NCBI GenBank assembly: GCA_023846275.1
Contig: CM043868.1
Coordinates: 16,091,755 to 16,155,754 of the forward strand
DNA: 64,000 nt
Reading direction: 5' to 3'
DNA from: Vanilla planifolia
Taxonomy: Eukaryota > Streptophyta > Magnoliopsida > Asparagales > Orchidaceae
Positions 33,030 to 46,450 of this stretch are shown here, piece after piece. How positions within the stretch are numbered: position 1 is the first letter of the stretch; the number at the start of each line of letters is the position of its first letter. Below the pieces are notes generated by a model, which did not search any database, was not told the DNA's origin, and saw only the letters and a program-made list of their open reading frames with translations. The position numbers were made by a program, and so were the translations under genes.

Positions 33030-35049
33030 CTACTCAACCAATTTATCTATTTATCTTTTTTTTATAAGAAAATGAAATGATATGAGATTATGGGCCCAAA
33101 AAAAATTAAATAGAGAAAGATATTGACAGAAATTGATATATAATTAGATAATTTGTAATAATAAATAAATTTGATGCAAGTGATACATGATGCAAATTAA
33201 ATTTTTTTAATGAAAAATTTTAAAATAAATCTCATGGCATTGTTTAGCTAGAGACTTTTCTCAGACCTTTCTCTTCGCAAATTTTTTTAGAGATTATAAT
33301 ATTTCAAAATGTATAAGAATTTAATTAAATAAATATTTTCGAAAGATTAAATATAATTATCATATAATTGATATTTTGATTTGGTTGAATTATATAAAAA
33401 GAGAAGAAAAATTATAAACTTCTTTGAAAATATGTTAATTTATCATTTCAGAATTTTGTTAACTGTTATCAAATTTGAGTGATTTATTAAATTAACAAAA
33501 AAAAATGAAAATAAATATTACAAAAGAGCTATGGGTTTTTTTAAAAACATATTTCAAATAATAAACTACAAATTACTATGAATCAAATGTCAAAACATTT
33601 ATGAAATTTGATCATGAATCTATCATAAAACTAAACAGGTAAAACTACAGAAAAAAATATTACAGTTCTAAATTATGAGTTTATAAAACAAAAGATATTA
33701 AAAAGTCAAATGACATTAAAAATTAAAAACAAAAATTATGACAAATAATAACAAAGCGCTATATTGCATGATTCTTAGAGGTTGTCCAAAGAAAACTTAT
33801 TTGAACTATGAAAATGTCTTTATCATCTTCATGAATATAGATAAAATATTTATTACAAATATGATGTAATTCTTAAAAAAATTTCAAGATGATTCAAGAC
33901 TAAATATTAATACACAAAATAGTTTTTTTATATGTGAAAAGATAGAAATTCAATAGAAGTCATTAGCTTAGTAAACTAACAAGATTTAGAAAGCACAATC
34001 TTCCATTCAAATGCTTGGGTTTTATCATTAATTAATTACACTATCAACAATTAATTAATAAGTTGAATAGTATGATTGTAGGTTAGAAACAAAAAATATT
34101 ATCATTGGAAGGTATATTGATCATAACCAAACATACTTTAATTTCAATACCGATCCTTATGTTAATGCTTTCTAGTCTACCTAATTGAATACTCAAATCA
34201 TATTGAGTGTTTGATGAACAATTTCTTATGAGATACATTTAATAGTCATAAATATCATTGGTTAAGGTAGAATGTTGATTGTCTAAATAAGGAGATTGTA
34301 TTGGAATTGAAAATTTTATATGAAATAAATGATGCATTTAATATTAAATTATTTTGGAATGTATTTTTCATAAATTATTTTTAGACTAAATTTATGAGAG
34401 CTAAATATATTTGTCCAACTAAGAAAACTAAGACTTCTTGTACTTAGAAACGTAATGAAAAAAATTAAGAAAATAATAATATAACAAATTCAAGTCCTAA
34501 ACCAAATGATGTATACTACTAAATATCAAATACCAATAAAAAATTTTGTTTAGAGTCAACACAAAATTTAATTAGAGTAGAAGAAATGAACCCTAAATCT
34601 AGACAACAAATTTGATGATCCAAAATATCTTTGAAATTCACAATACTTATGTGAAGAATACTAAATAAGTTACTCAAATTTCTAAAATATTTACAAACGC
34701 TTAGTATTCAACATGCATCCAAATATTCATTTTGTCTATAAGAAGACACAATTGATCATGCTTTTATGACTATAGCAAAACCAAACAAGTTAGATCTCAT
34801 TTCTTTATAATATTTAGAATTAAGAAGAGAAGCACCACACATTTCCTCATCAATCTAAAATCAGTGGAAACAACCAACATACATAAGATCTATGAAATGT
34901 ATTTGGGATAATTTGAAGCTACAAGTTATGGTGGTATAATAAAAGATCAGGTGGGTAAAATCTTTAAGATATTTGCAACTCTAATCAACATTATAACTCA
35001 TCTTAAGGTTAGTGCTATTACTCTCCTATAAAATTTCTAACTTTGTAAT
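33030..35049. other. AT-rich DNA, possible gypsy remains at the right end
   Basis: No domain recognised. The part nearest 35 kb may continue the RT of the relic at 35,050-37,050, but it is too decayed to read. Confidence 0.4.
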
Positions 35050-37050
35050 AAACGAGATGTTAGCTAAATAAACCTTATTGTGGAGTTTCACTGTATGTCA
35101 ATTTTAGATATGATCATTAGTAAATTATTTATACCTTGGTGCATTACTAATCAAATAAATATAACTACTACTTGGAGCTATTCAAATAAATGACTAATTC
35201 AATAAACAAGATGAAAAAATATTTATTCTTAATAGTAAACTTATTGATTTCTTTACAATAAATACATATTCTCATAATAATATCTTTTTTTTCATAAACA
35301 ATATATCCAATGATGATATGTTAAGTTTAATAGATCTTTTATCCTACAATTTTTTAATCTACATTTTAACTTCTTGTAGTCATGTTGGTGTCATTTATAA
35401 AGAGTTTTAGAAATTAGTTTAACACATGAAACTAATTAAATCTCAAACTCTATCTTTTTTTAAAGTCAATCCTAATAAATCCTCTAGAAATATATACAAA
35501 TATATATAGGTATTCAAAATCTATTGGTATCTCAAAGGGTTTAGAAAATTTCTTATTAATATTTATAATAAATATCAAGCAACCTTCACATGCATAACAA
35601 TTTTTGTGCCTTTGACACAAAAATAATAAAAATTTTCCTTTGACCAAAATAAATTTAACTCTGCTCACCTAAGTTCTTGATAATTTATTTTAACTTGGTG
35701 AACAAATAATTAATCCAAACCTAATATAAGATCATATTTTGCTATTGGCAAGATGTTTAATGATACAAAGAGCTTTGTTTCTTTAATTTCAACTACTTCC
35801 TTAATATATTTTTATATTCTAATACACTTTTCATCAAGCATTCTAATTAATAATAAATCTTTTGATAGATGTAATTCAATATTGCATAATAAAGGAATGT
35901 AATGTTTTACAATCAAATAAAATAATAACAAGTAAAATTTATAAATATATTATACCTGTGATGATATGTATAAATTGAGAAGCTCTCTATTAAGTGGTAA
36001 AATAAAATTTGTACTAGCCTCTTCTCCTAATTATATCATATTTATTAGAACCATTTGGCATTAAAGATAAACCCACTCCTTATCTCTAATTGATGTTCCT
36101 TTGTCACCACCCATATATACATTAAAGGATTTTATTTCTATAACCTTGGGTCAATTTCTGACTATATATTCTATTTCTTTATAAACAAAACATGTTAATG
36201 ACTTGCTAGATTTGATTTACACTCACATCTATGCCATTTGCTGCATCTATTACATCTACTAGTATTACTCGATCTAAAACTAGATTTATTATTGTTAGAA
36301 CCTTCTTGGCATCTAAATTTATTAAAACTAGCCTATCAAAACTACCCACATTGGAATTATTAAAACCAACTCTCTTTTATGAATTTTTCTATAAATCTCT
36401 GATATTCAAAAATTCTTTTTTCCAACTTCTCTCTTTGTTTCCTTAGCAAATTACTTTGTTCTCTATAATTCTTATATGTTCATCCAACTCAATATAATTG
36501 GTGGTCCTCTCTATAATTCTAATCTGGAGTAACAAAGTTTGGAACGTACTTAGTTATTAGAGAAAATTTATGTTCATATACAATGACAATCCTTTTTCCT
36601 TACATCAAACAATTCACTTCATCTTGTATTTTTGTTATAACAAACATTAGAATAAATCACCTTTAAAATTCCTTAATGAACTCCTCCCAAGTTATCTTTA
36701 TACTAGACTTATCATGGAATTATATTCTTTGTTGCGAGCTCCTCTAAAGTTTTGTTACATCTTTCAATACCATTATTGGCAAATCAACATTTTTATTTTC
36801 TACACATGCCGTTTCATAAAAAAATTCTTATCATTTGCATTAGCCAATTCTTAGCTACCATAGGATCCTCCTCCACCATAAAGTAGGGTGGATATATCAT
36901 TTGAAATTGGCCCATTTCTCTAACTATTTTGTTCCAATAGTTTGGCAAATAGTTCCTTCAAACTAAGCTCGATAAAGAATCAAAGTTTACGCCTACTCAT
37001 GTTAAGTGTACCCTTCTTCTTTTTCTTTCACCTTATCCACATTACATAAG
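35050..37050 (-). mobile_element. Ty3/gypsy relic 2 (gag, protease, RT start)
   Basis: In element order on the minus strand: a gag block near 36,660-36,705 ('KITWEEFIKEF', the Retrotrans_gag core) with a 'DPMVAKNWL' block near 36,870; a protease block near 35,720-35,760 ('PIAKYDLILGLD'; family: YDvILGMDWL); and the RT start near 35,190-35,240 ('NKFTIKNKYFF'; family: LNKvTiKNkYPlPrId). Arrangement and motifs fit a chromovirus-type gypsy (Del/Tekay-like), different from the Tat-type relic at 5.9-9.6 kb. Very old, with dozens of breaks. No LTRs seen. Confidence 0.72.
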
Positions 37051-39427
37051 ATGAAATCCATATTCTAAACCAAAACACACATATAATTCTTTTAAATACT
37101 ATAGATAAAATTGTTATTAATCAAATCAACTAAATAAAAGATCAAAAAATACAAATCTATAACATAAAAGACAAAATCTAAACATAAACTATAGAATACT
37201 AGCAACTAGTATAGATAAATCACAACATAGAGCCATTAATTGAAAGCACATATAATTACATGATACTTTACCCGCTAAAGCATTTAGTAAGTATAATCCT
37301 CATACATAGTCTCAAAATCCTTATTTATATATATAGTGGAGGTATTCTTATGATGTAATGTAAAACATAATAAATAAAATAATAAAGTAAAAAAATATAA
37401 TAACATGATGAAATAGAATAAAACCAACACCAATGAATAACATTATAACTAATAACTATGACATTAAACCAAAATATATACAGTAACGATTTTCCATACT
37501 CTTTGAATTATTACAAATTTTTCCCATCATCTTTTATTTTCTTAGGAACTTGTTTCTCCTTTGACAATTAGCTTTTTTATCCAATAACATTCATAACCAT
37601 ATCCAAATGGCCTTTGCCTATAAGGATAATTATCGTTGACATCCATCCATAAAGGCAAGCTCTCCAAACCTATACTTAGTTATCCTACAATACTAATTAC
37701 CATCAAATAATACATAAAGCTATAGTCTTTAGGGCTATGCTGTCACTTGCACAAATTACTAATAACTATCTAATAAGGTTACATCATAACCATAGTACTA
37801 ATATTAAATGCAAATACAATCTCTAGATCCATATCTTAACCTTCTAATACAAATGCTAATGGCTATCAAATGTATATCCATATAATCTAAATATCATGTC
37901 TCAAGTGAAACCAAATTCTTATTGTCATTGCACTAGTTAAAAATTTGTTTATATTGCATGTCATAAACCAAAACAATAGATTATCCTATTTATAATATAA
38001 TCAAAATTTTTATTTTATATTAAATGATTCTATATATATATACATTTATCATCATATAAATCAAATAAACATAAAATCTCATAAAAATATAAAATCATAT
38101 GTTAATGAGATACCATCAACTCCTAAGATAATTTTATAATTTATCAAAATAAAATGGGCGATAAATAACATGTGAAAAATATTTAAATTAATGTGTCTTT
38201 TTAAATTTGGTGTCATGTCATCTAATTCTTTTATATCATCATTTGATTTTAAAAATATTTTTTAAATAAAACTAATAATCAATATTTATTTTTAAATCCT
38301 TTAACATACTAAAATGTTAAAAACAAATAAATTAACATATCCATTTAAATAAATGTTAGAATATATAAAAGAAATATGTGAAACAATATAATGATCACAT
38401 TATTTCTAAAACATGAGTTCTCACATCACAACAAAAAATACTTATAATTATACAAATTCTAAGTCATGCTCAACTATAACTATCCATGACAATGAAATGT
38501 AAAAGAACTATCGCAATAGCTCATACATCATAATCAAAATGAAAACATCTCAATTAAAATAGTCCATGAGCTATCCCTCCTTACACTTAAATAGTCTCAT
38601 GCTACATCTCATCGCAATCTAAAATTGTTAGGCCTAAAACAGGATAAGCCAACAACCATTGACTCAGTAGCAAAAACTATAACATACGTGTAAAACAATA
38701 TAACTTTGGATCATGCCATCTGTTAAGTAAAAATCAAATAATAGCAAGTGAAAAACATATAGATCAAATGTTCTTTTTATTCCTTTTTAAAACACCTAGT
38801 CTTTGTTTTCAAAAATCATGTGATTTCACTTTCATTTTTTGTTTATTTATTTCACATTTTACATTTCTCTTTTAATTGGTTCTAGTACAAGAGCCTTTAT
38901 CAATTTATTTTCATTTAGTTTCCACCTCTAGAGCACATCATTCTAAATGATAACCCTAATTTTAGAACATGTTACTCCAAAATGAAGATTTTAATTATTT
39001 AAACTAATATTTTTGAAACATGTTATTTCATACCATGATCTCACTTGCAAAACATATCATTCTTAACAATAAGTATTAAGTTTCTTAAGAATATTAACAT
39101 GTCCTCTCCAACCAACTCTTATTTTTTTTTCTTTTATTTCTTTTTTCATTTTTGATTTGTTTTAGAATAATCAATAACTTATTCATTTTCTTTGAATGAC
39201 CATTTTTGCAATTAATATTTTAAAAGCATATTATACCACTTTTTAAGAAATAATAAACATATTATGATGAGACAACGTGAATAAATAACATGATGAATCG
39301 AATATAATCATGTTGAAAAATGATTAACAAATTTTACAATAAGAGCATGGATAATAATGATCCTTAAATTGAAATAAATTTAATTCATTCTCTATTAGGT
39401 TGTTAAACTATATATAATATTACATCA

Positions 39428-39430
<3 letters not shown>
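37051..39430. other. AT-rich noncoding DNA
   Basis: Possibly the 5' leader or LTR of the relic to the left, but no PBS, LTR end or open frame is visible. Confidence 0.45.

Positions 39431-39503
<73 letters not shown>
39431..39503 (+). repeat. (AT)n microsatellite, about 36 units
   Basis: Uninterrupted AT dinucleotide run of about 73 bp. The tyrosine/isoleucine-rich frame that crosses it is an artefact of the repeat. Confidence 0.97.
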
Positions 39504-39507
<4 letters not shown>

Positions 39508-41599
39508 CTACTTACCTCGATTCTAACATAGTAGTCATGCTTTAATGAATTCAATTCTTGCTTGCAAAGCTCATGACAAGTTAAACTCTTTTCTTTCCTC
39601 TCTTTAATTTCAAACAACATAAGTATTAAAATACTAAATTGTTATTAATCGTAAAATATTATGCCATTATCCTAAAATGCAAATAATTCATGTGTATAAT
39701 CAAACAAGTAGTGAAACTTGGCAAACTAGGGTTAGAGTAACTTTTTTGATTGTTTGTATAATACGTTGTCTTCTATTATATAGCATGACAAATTTATAAT
39801 ACTCATACACTCAATAAGTGAGGAACTTTCAATGTTCATATAGTATGTTGTTTTATATCTTCCCTATATGATCCTAACTTAATAGAGAAGTTTTAAAAGT
39901 TGAATAATTTTGTATGGTCCAAAGCTTATTATTAAACAACACAATCATTTTATGTACTCTATTATTTTAGAGAAATAATGACATTGTAAAATATAATATT
40001 ATTTTTCACAATTGTACAATCCATTTTAATCAAGAGAGCCTAAAACGACACTTAAAAAAATGGTAGAATTAACTTCAAATAATTATCATACTTGTACGAT
40101 ACATATAAAACCAAAATGATGTAGTTTTAGAGTCAACCTGAGGACCTTCATATAATATGATATTTATTATCATACTTGCATAAACCTTATTAAGTGCTTA
40201 TAGCATATTAGACGAGCGATGGTTTGGACGATCAATATATTAAGTAGTATCATACAATATGATCCCCATGATCACACAGTATGAACATAAATAAAAAACT
40301 GAAACAACTAGTAAATCTAATGAAAAATCAAGAAATTAATCATTGCTACCTATTAGGATTTCTTAAAATATATTGTTAACCATTTCCTTCATATAAATAA
40401 CACCTAAATATAATTTAAAAAGATCTAATGCAACTTCCACATTAATTATTAAGAGAGAATTTTCTTTAACCAAGATTTTGCTTTAGCCAAGCCTTAACAC
40501 CATACATCTTTATTGGTGAAACATTCCAGTGGCAAGATAGCAATACAAAGCTGATTTCTAGTGTTCTTCTTCTTTCACATTTCAAAATTTGGTAACTTCA
40601 TTGTATACATTTAACTAATTATTTTTCCACTTTAAAGATTTGCTTTTACTATAAGTTTCATGTACAAGTTGTTCCATCATTGAAGCTATAATTTTTTTTT
40701 TGCACTTATTATTTACTTTTGCTTATGAATTGGGGCTATTTTGAGTTACTTATGTTAAGCTCTTTTGGGGTGATTTGATCTATGTAGACTTTTGATTTGT
40801 AAGAGGTGTTTCACCTACCAACAATGTGGCAAAAGATGGTCGTTTTAATGTGTAAACTAAGTCAATAGATTTGGGATGAATGTAGGCCTTATGTGTTGAT
40901 AAAATTACCTAAACAATCTTCATTGTCTTTCAATATTATGTTCTCACACAAGATATTTCAAGCTTAAACAAGAGTTTTCTTTAAAAGAAATAATTAGAAT
41001 AAATAATTCTAACACAACGATAACCAACTTTATCCATTGCTTATTAGTGTTAAAATTTTAATAAGTGCAATTCAACCCCTCTTATGAGAAGGCTATTCAT
41101 TCAATTAGTATATGAGCAAGTTTGCATTGAAGAGAAGAGAATCTTTCGATAAGATCTTAAATGGCTCATAATATTATTGAAGCTATAATCACATTGAGTG
41201 AAGGGACGTCTTCTCATTGACCTCCATTGTTTGCTAGAGAGTTTTGTATATATTGGAAAACTTGGATGAGAAGCTATTACTTTTTATCAATTTGGCTTTA
41301 CGGGATGTTGTTTAATGTTCATTTTTTGTTTCTACAAAACTTATGAATAATGTTTTTGTGAGAAATGAAATTTTTTATTTGAATGTAGAAGATAAATATA
41401 CAGTACAACTAAATGCATGCTGTTGATATTTTGCATTGTAATTTAAATGCTATTGAGTACAATAGAATAATGAATATAGATATCACAAATGAAATTTAAG
41501 GCAAATTTAAGATGACCTATGAGAGAACCTTATTATTTAAATAGAATAAAATAAACATACTCACATGATTATGAGCTTTTTATAATACCAATGAGAGTA
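39504..41599. other. AT-rich DNA with an ATCATACAATATGAT palindrome
   Basis: No coding signal. At 40249-40263 lies ATCATACAATATGAT, a 6-bp inverted repeat around CAA, also found at 59518-59532. Confidence 0.5.
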
Positions 41600-43260
41600 T
41601 ATTAAATCCATGTTTATTTGATTTACAATATGACTAATGGATGGTCTAGTCTTAGAATAGTTTTCTCTAATAATGAATACATGAGAAAGATTCTACATAT
41701 ACTCCAAATAGAATAAGATTTGCTTATGACTACAATAAAGGTTACAAAGAATCTCTCCACACTTTCTCTTGATGATTTTTAGGAGAGTTAATGACATCTA
41801 AGATGAAAATAGAGAGAAAAAAAGAAGAAGAGATTGTTGTAGATAAGAGCAAGGACAAGAAGAAAGATAAAGTAGTTTCTTTAACAGTTGAAGAATCTTC
41901 TATGCTGACATGTCGAGCGAAGATGAGGTAGTTTTAATTACTAAAGTTCTAACCCATTTATTCAAGCATCATGATGTAAGTAAATCAAGTACAAAAGACT
42001 AAAGATCCAAGAGAAAAAAAAGGAAAGAAGGAAATTGTTTGCCATGTGTGTAGACAATCGAGACACAATTGCCCTTCTTGCCTAATGGTTTTAGAACATT
42101 TGGAGAATAAAAATATAAAAAAAAAAGAAAATAATGAAAGTAGCATAGAATGATTCCAAGGAATCCTCCTCATGTTATGATAGGAAAAATAAGGGGCTTC
42201 TTTGTCACATGGCCTATTATGCTAAAGCTAAAAATTCTTTTTTGGATGATGAGGTATGTCCTTCAACTCAAGATGAATTAAAAGAGATATTATTATTTAT
42301 TTATAAAAAATATGATAGTTCACTGCCTAAATATAATAAATTAAATAAAGAATATACTAATTATTTAGGACAATGTGAATTCATAAAGAAAAATGCGAAT
42401 GATATTTAAGTGATTTAAAAAGTTGTAGAGATGAGCATAATAATTCTATAGCTTTGCTGCTTCTATTGTTAAAGCATTTAATGATTATAAGAAAATGTAT
42501 TCTCATTATTCTATTCATCATCACATAATGTATCAAGAAATCCTTCATTTACTTATGTTCATGCTCCATATTATAATAGTAAATTTTGTTATAGTTATTA
42601 CATGACACCTGGATGTACTTCTCAATTTTGTAGAATAAAAATTAATGTGCATTCTAGATTTATAAGGTACATATGAGTAGTAAAGAACATAATGTCATCA
42701 ACTCTTAAAGCTATCAAAGTTAAGGGTCCCTATGACTAACATTTAGATTATGTATAAACATGCCTCCTTAGTAAGATCAAGGAATATATGTGGCACTTGG
42801 ATAATAGGTGCTCAAGATACATGATTGGAAATCCAAACTTGTTCACCTAGTTGAAGGAAATTTATAACAAAGTCAAATATAAGAAAACTCCAAGAAGAAG
42901 GTGATTATCATCAATATCATTAGTAGGTCTTATACCTTTATTGCAAAATCCCTACCTACTGACGGTTTAAAATATCATTTATTAAATATTAGTCAACTAA
43001 ATGATTTAGATTTTAATGTTGCATTTGAATTTAAATGTTGTGTAATTAGTAAGAATAATAAACCTCTAGTGATAGTCTCTAAGAGAAATAACACATACAT
43101 GTTAGATATAAGGAATTTAAAAGATTATGGAATTGTCTTATTATTCAAGCCAATGATACCAATTTTTTGCATAAGCTTTATCATTGAAGCAATTTCACTT
43201 TAAAGAAAATTATAAGACAAACTATTTAGGGGTTTACCAACTTTGCCTGATCGATGACAA
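41600..43260 (+). mobile_element. Ty1/copia relic (gag and protease)
   Basis: Plus-strand blocks in order: gag C-terminal part near 41,730 ('NLSTLSLDDF'; family: dL..LtldELvgsL), a lysine-rich linker, a CX2CX4HX4C knuckle 'CHVCRQSRHNCPSC' near 42,040, and a 66-residue open piece at 42209-42409 ('DELKEILLFIYKKYDSSLPK'), typical of the gag-protease linker in Tork/SIRE-like copia elements. Protease-region remains follow near 42,800 ('CSRYMIGN'; family: CSrHMTG), then a 100-residue piece at 42901-43203 ('LKYHLLNISQLNDLDFNVAF'; family: LkhNLLSISQLcdkgf.V.F). The last trace is 'RGLPTLPD' of the pre-integrase region. Old; perhaps ten or more breaks. Pol downstream is not recognisable. Unrelated to the young array at 15-28 kb. 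Confidence 0.78.
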
Positions 43261-44379
43261 CATTAACACTAGATTGTCAAGTCTAACTGTTTGTCATATC
43301 ACACACATGAACTATTCATATTGTATGATAATGACATCTTACTAATAAGTTTAGTATAAATTCAACATTTTACTAATGTTGTTCAAAACTCTATTTATAG
43401 TAGACTATTATATCTTATTATGCTACCAATATTTTGCTTAGTAACTTAAAATTACTTGCAAATCAATGTTCACTTATGATCTATGAATCAAATCATTTAG
43501 AGATGCATTAATATGAATGAGGTAAACGAAAGAGATGATTGATTTAGGTGATAGATGATAATATTATATAGGTTTTAACAATCTACTTATATCAAAAGGA
43601 AGCAAAGATTACTCATGATAGTTGGCATACCCATGATTGCTGGAAGTACCTTCTTTATGATATCCAATGAGAAAGCACTAAGCCATCATCTTTTAAAGAA
43701 TCTTTAACTTATACTTGTTTTAACCTATACACTCAAGTGAAATATTAGTAATTATAGCATATGATTTTGATATCATCATACTCTCATAGATAGTCATATG
43801 ATTAATTATCTTTTTTTGATAACAACAAAAATATCATAATACTTAACAAATATATGCTAAAATGAAAAAGAAATACTAAGTGAAATTATCATGAACAAGT
43901 ATGCATGCTATTCTATTCTCCCTAAATTTCAACTCTCCCTTAATTCTAAGCACATGCTTACTTATTCTTCCCCATTTTATTATCATTCAAAGGGACTAAT
44001 AATCCCAAGTGGCATTCTAACCCTAACAAAAGTTTCAAAAGGTAATGGTTTGACAAAAAAATTTACTAATTGTGCACTTATAGGGAGAAAATCAAAAGTT
44101 ACAACCTTAAGATTCATTGTTCCTAAATGAAGTGGTTTTCACTATCTATATCATAAAAAATAAACATAATCTTAATACATAATCAAAACACTAACAATTG
44201 TGTGGCTATAGAAGCATCTTTGGCATTCAAAGAAGAGAAAAGGGAAATGTCGATACAACTATTAGCAATTTTGGGAATTCCAATGATTTCTAAGAGATAA
44301 GTAGTGTGGCGTAAGAGGTTGGCTAGTGAGGTTTTAAAATGCAATTCAACTACATGCATGGGTTTGGCTCATAAGAAAG
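43261..44379. other. AT-rich DNA after the copia relic
   Basis: Could hold decayed integrase/RT sequence, but I cannot recognise motifs. A 79-residue frame at 43891-44130 has no family resemblance. Confidence 0.45.
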
Positions 44380-44880
44380 AGGGAGAGAGGAGGAGAAAGT
44401 GTATTATTGGGAGGGTGTTGTCAAAGGAGAGAAGAAATAGGAGAAAGGTTGTCAAGAGGAAAGAAAAGAACAATTGTTCATGAAGAAAGAGGAGGAAAGA
44501 GAGATGGTAATTTGGAGAGAGAAAAAGAGAAGCGAGCAATAATTAGTGAAAAAGAGTAAATGTGTAAGAAGATAGAGGGTTACTCGAGATAGAGAAAGTT
44601 GCCAATGTTGGGAAAGGAGAGAGGTGGGATTATTATTGTTGAAAGAGAGAGCGAAGAGGAGAGAAAACCTTTCAAGGGAAAGGGAAAAAGAGAAACAATG
44701 AAAGAGGAATATTGGAAAGAAAAAGGGAGCACTAAGAGAGGAACAATAAAAAAAAGGGAAAGAAAGGTGTACCATACTAAAGATAATGGTAGTACTTAAT
44801 GAATAAGTTTGTGAGTGTTATAGAGAGAGAAAGGGAAAGAGAGAGAGAGAGAGAAGAGTAATGGTAAGAAAAAATAAGCA
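44380..44880 (+). repeat. ~500-bp purine-rich (GA) tract
   Basis: The plus strand is dominated by A and G, with GAGA, GGAAAG and AAGAG patterns and a pure (GA)n run near 44,840-44,853. The Phe/Ser/Leu-rich minus-strand frame over it is a composition artefact. Confidence 0.85.
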
Positions 44881-44906
44881 ACATTGAGAAAGAGAAAAGG
44901 CATAAA

Positions 44907-44908
<2 letters not shown>

Positions 44909-44963
<55 letters not shown>
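44909..44963 (+). repeat. (AT)n microsatellite, about 27 units
   Basis: Uninterrupted AT run immediately after the purine tract. Confidence 0.95.
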
Positions 44964-44973
<10 letters not shown>

Positions 44974-45929
44974 AAGAGAGGGGGAGATAGTTTACAAGTT
45001 TTTGAGAAAAAGTGGAAAATATTATAAATAATTTTAGAAAAAAATTGTGGAGCCAAGTAAATGAGAGAAAGGAAAATTATGTGACTATTATGATAGAGAG
45101 AGAAAATGACTATTTAGAGGAAAACAAATTAGAAAAAATTTAATTATAGATGATCAAGTGATAAAAGAAGGAATTGAATTTGTTAATAACCTTATAAGTA
45201 AGATTCGAATTTGTTTTGGCATGACACTATATAAAATTATCACCTATTATTTTTTTAATCTTCTAATGACCATGTGGAGGATGTTTTTATTATGGAATTA
45301 AATTATTGCATCAACTAATCTAATTTGGACATATATAATTTATTTATGCCATTTTGCTATAAAAATGCTTAAGATTTTAATGAAATTTGGTGCAAAATAT
45401 GATTTATTTTTGTTGAAAAATAAAAAGAATATTTACTTCTTTTTAAATAAGAAAAATAGGTTTTTTAACATCAAAGTTAGTTAAATATAATGACTTTTTG
45501 CAGTAAAATAAATATAGGTATTTCAAGATAAGGAAAAAGGATTTTTTAAACAGTGATTCTTGATTTCTTATCCAAATTTATGAATAGAGAAATTGGCTAA
45601 GCCACACTTCAACATATTTTTTTTATTAACCTTTGAGTTGCTAGTATTATTTAATATTGTATTGATGTCTTCATGATATTTATAGAATTTTTTAAGAATT
45701 TTCTTTGCTATTAAGGCTTTTAGAGGTTGAGGGTATGATAGTATATCATATCTTTTAATGATGTTAAATTACTATCTTAAGTATGGGTTAAAGGACTGAA
45801 GGTCTCCTTTGGTTAAAAGGCATAATGTGGTTTAAAGAACTTCTTTTGGGGACAAAATATTAAGACCTCTTCTTTTTTTTTCTCGAAGGTCTAACTTAAA
45901 GCATCTTTCAAACCATGCTTATGCTTAAG
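44964..45929. other. Purine-rich to AT-rich noncoding DNA
   Basis: Purine bias fades by about 45,120. No coding signal. The right part may be decayed gypsy sequence downstream of the gag relic. Confidence 0.45.
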
Positions 45930-46450
45930 ATCTTCCATTTTACCTCACCTTAAAAAATTAATTGCTAATTTAAGCAGTTTAATCATTGATTTTGTAGGAA
46001 ATCAAGAAAGATGCTCACTTAGTCCCATGGGAATCAAGCCCCGAGTAAGAGCACCCACCATCAAGTTCTTCATGGCATCAACACATTCATGAATGGCTTG
46101 ATTGAATATCTAAATATATGCTTGAAACGATTCATTATTCACTTGAATGATATAATAGCTAGTGCATCAATTCTTCACTTTTCTAGATATGAAAGAAAGT
46201 TGATAGAAAGACTATTAACATTTAACAAACAAGTTATTAAGCACTTAAAAAGGTGTCAGAACCACTCAAAGACAACATCTCTTAGAAATTTAGTTAGTAA
46301 TATATACATTTTTAGATTTGACAAATGATTGATCATCAATACAACATCAAATTTAGTCATAAAAACATCAATATCATTTTTCCCAAAAATATTGAATGAG
46401 TGAAGTTTTGTGTTTAAGGGGGAATTCCTCATCTAATAGTATTGAGTGAT
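45930..46450 (-). mobile_element. Ty3/gypsy relic 3: Tat-type gag fragment
   Basis: Minus-strand blocks 'NNESFQAYI', 'FNQAIHECVD' and 'LMVGALTRGLIPMGLSEHL' (about 46,000-46,180) match the C-terminal gag of Tat/Ogre elements (gEsLr.yv.RFn...l.v......v..AfiqGL....f..sL). A weaker N-terminal block lies at 46,200-46,330. Several breaks; old. Gag of this type is missing from the Tat-type pol relic at 5.9-9.6 kb, but the 36-kb gap gives no reason to link them. Confidence 0.65.

Noticed and set aside
39420-39620. Open frame rich in Tyr-Ile repeats over the AT microsatellite
   Set aside because: Pure artefact of the dinucleotide repeat; the same holds for the frame crossing 44,909-44,963.
44452-44775. 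107-residue Phe/Ser/Leu-rich frame
   Set aside because: Translation of the polypurine tract's complementary strand; no domain, composition-driven.
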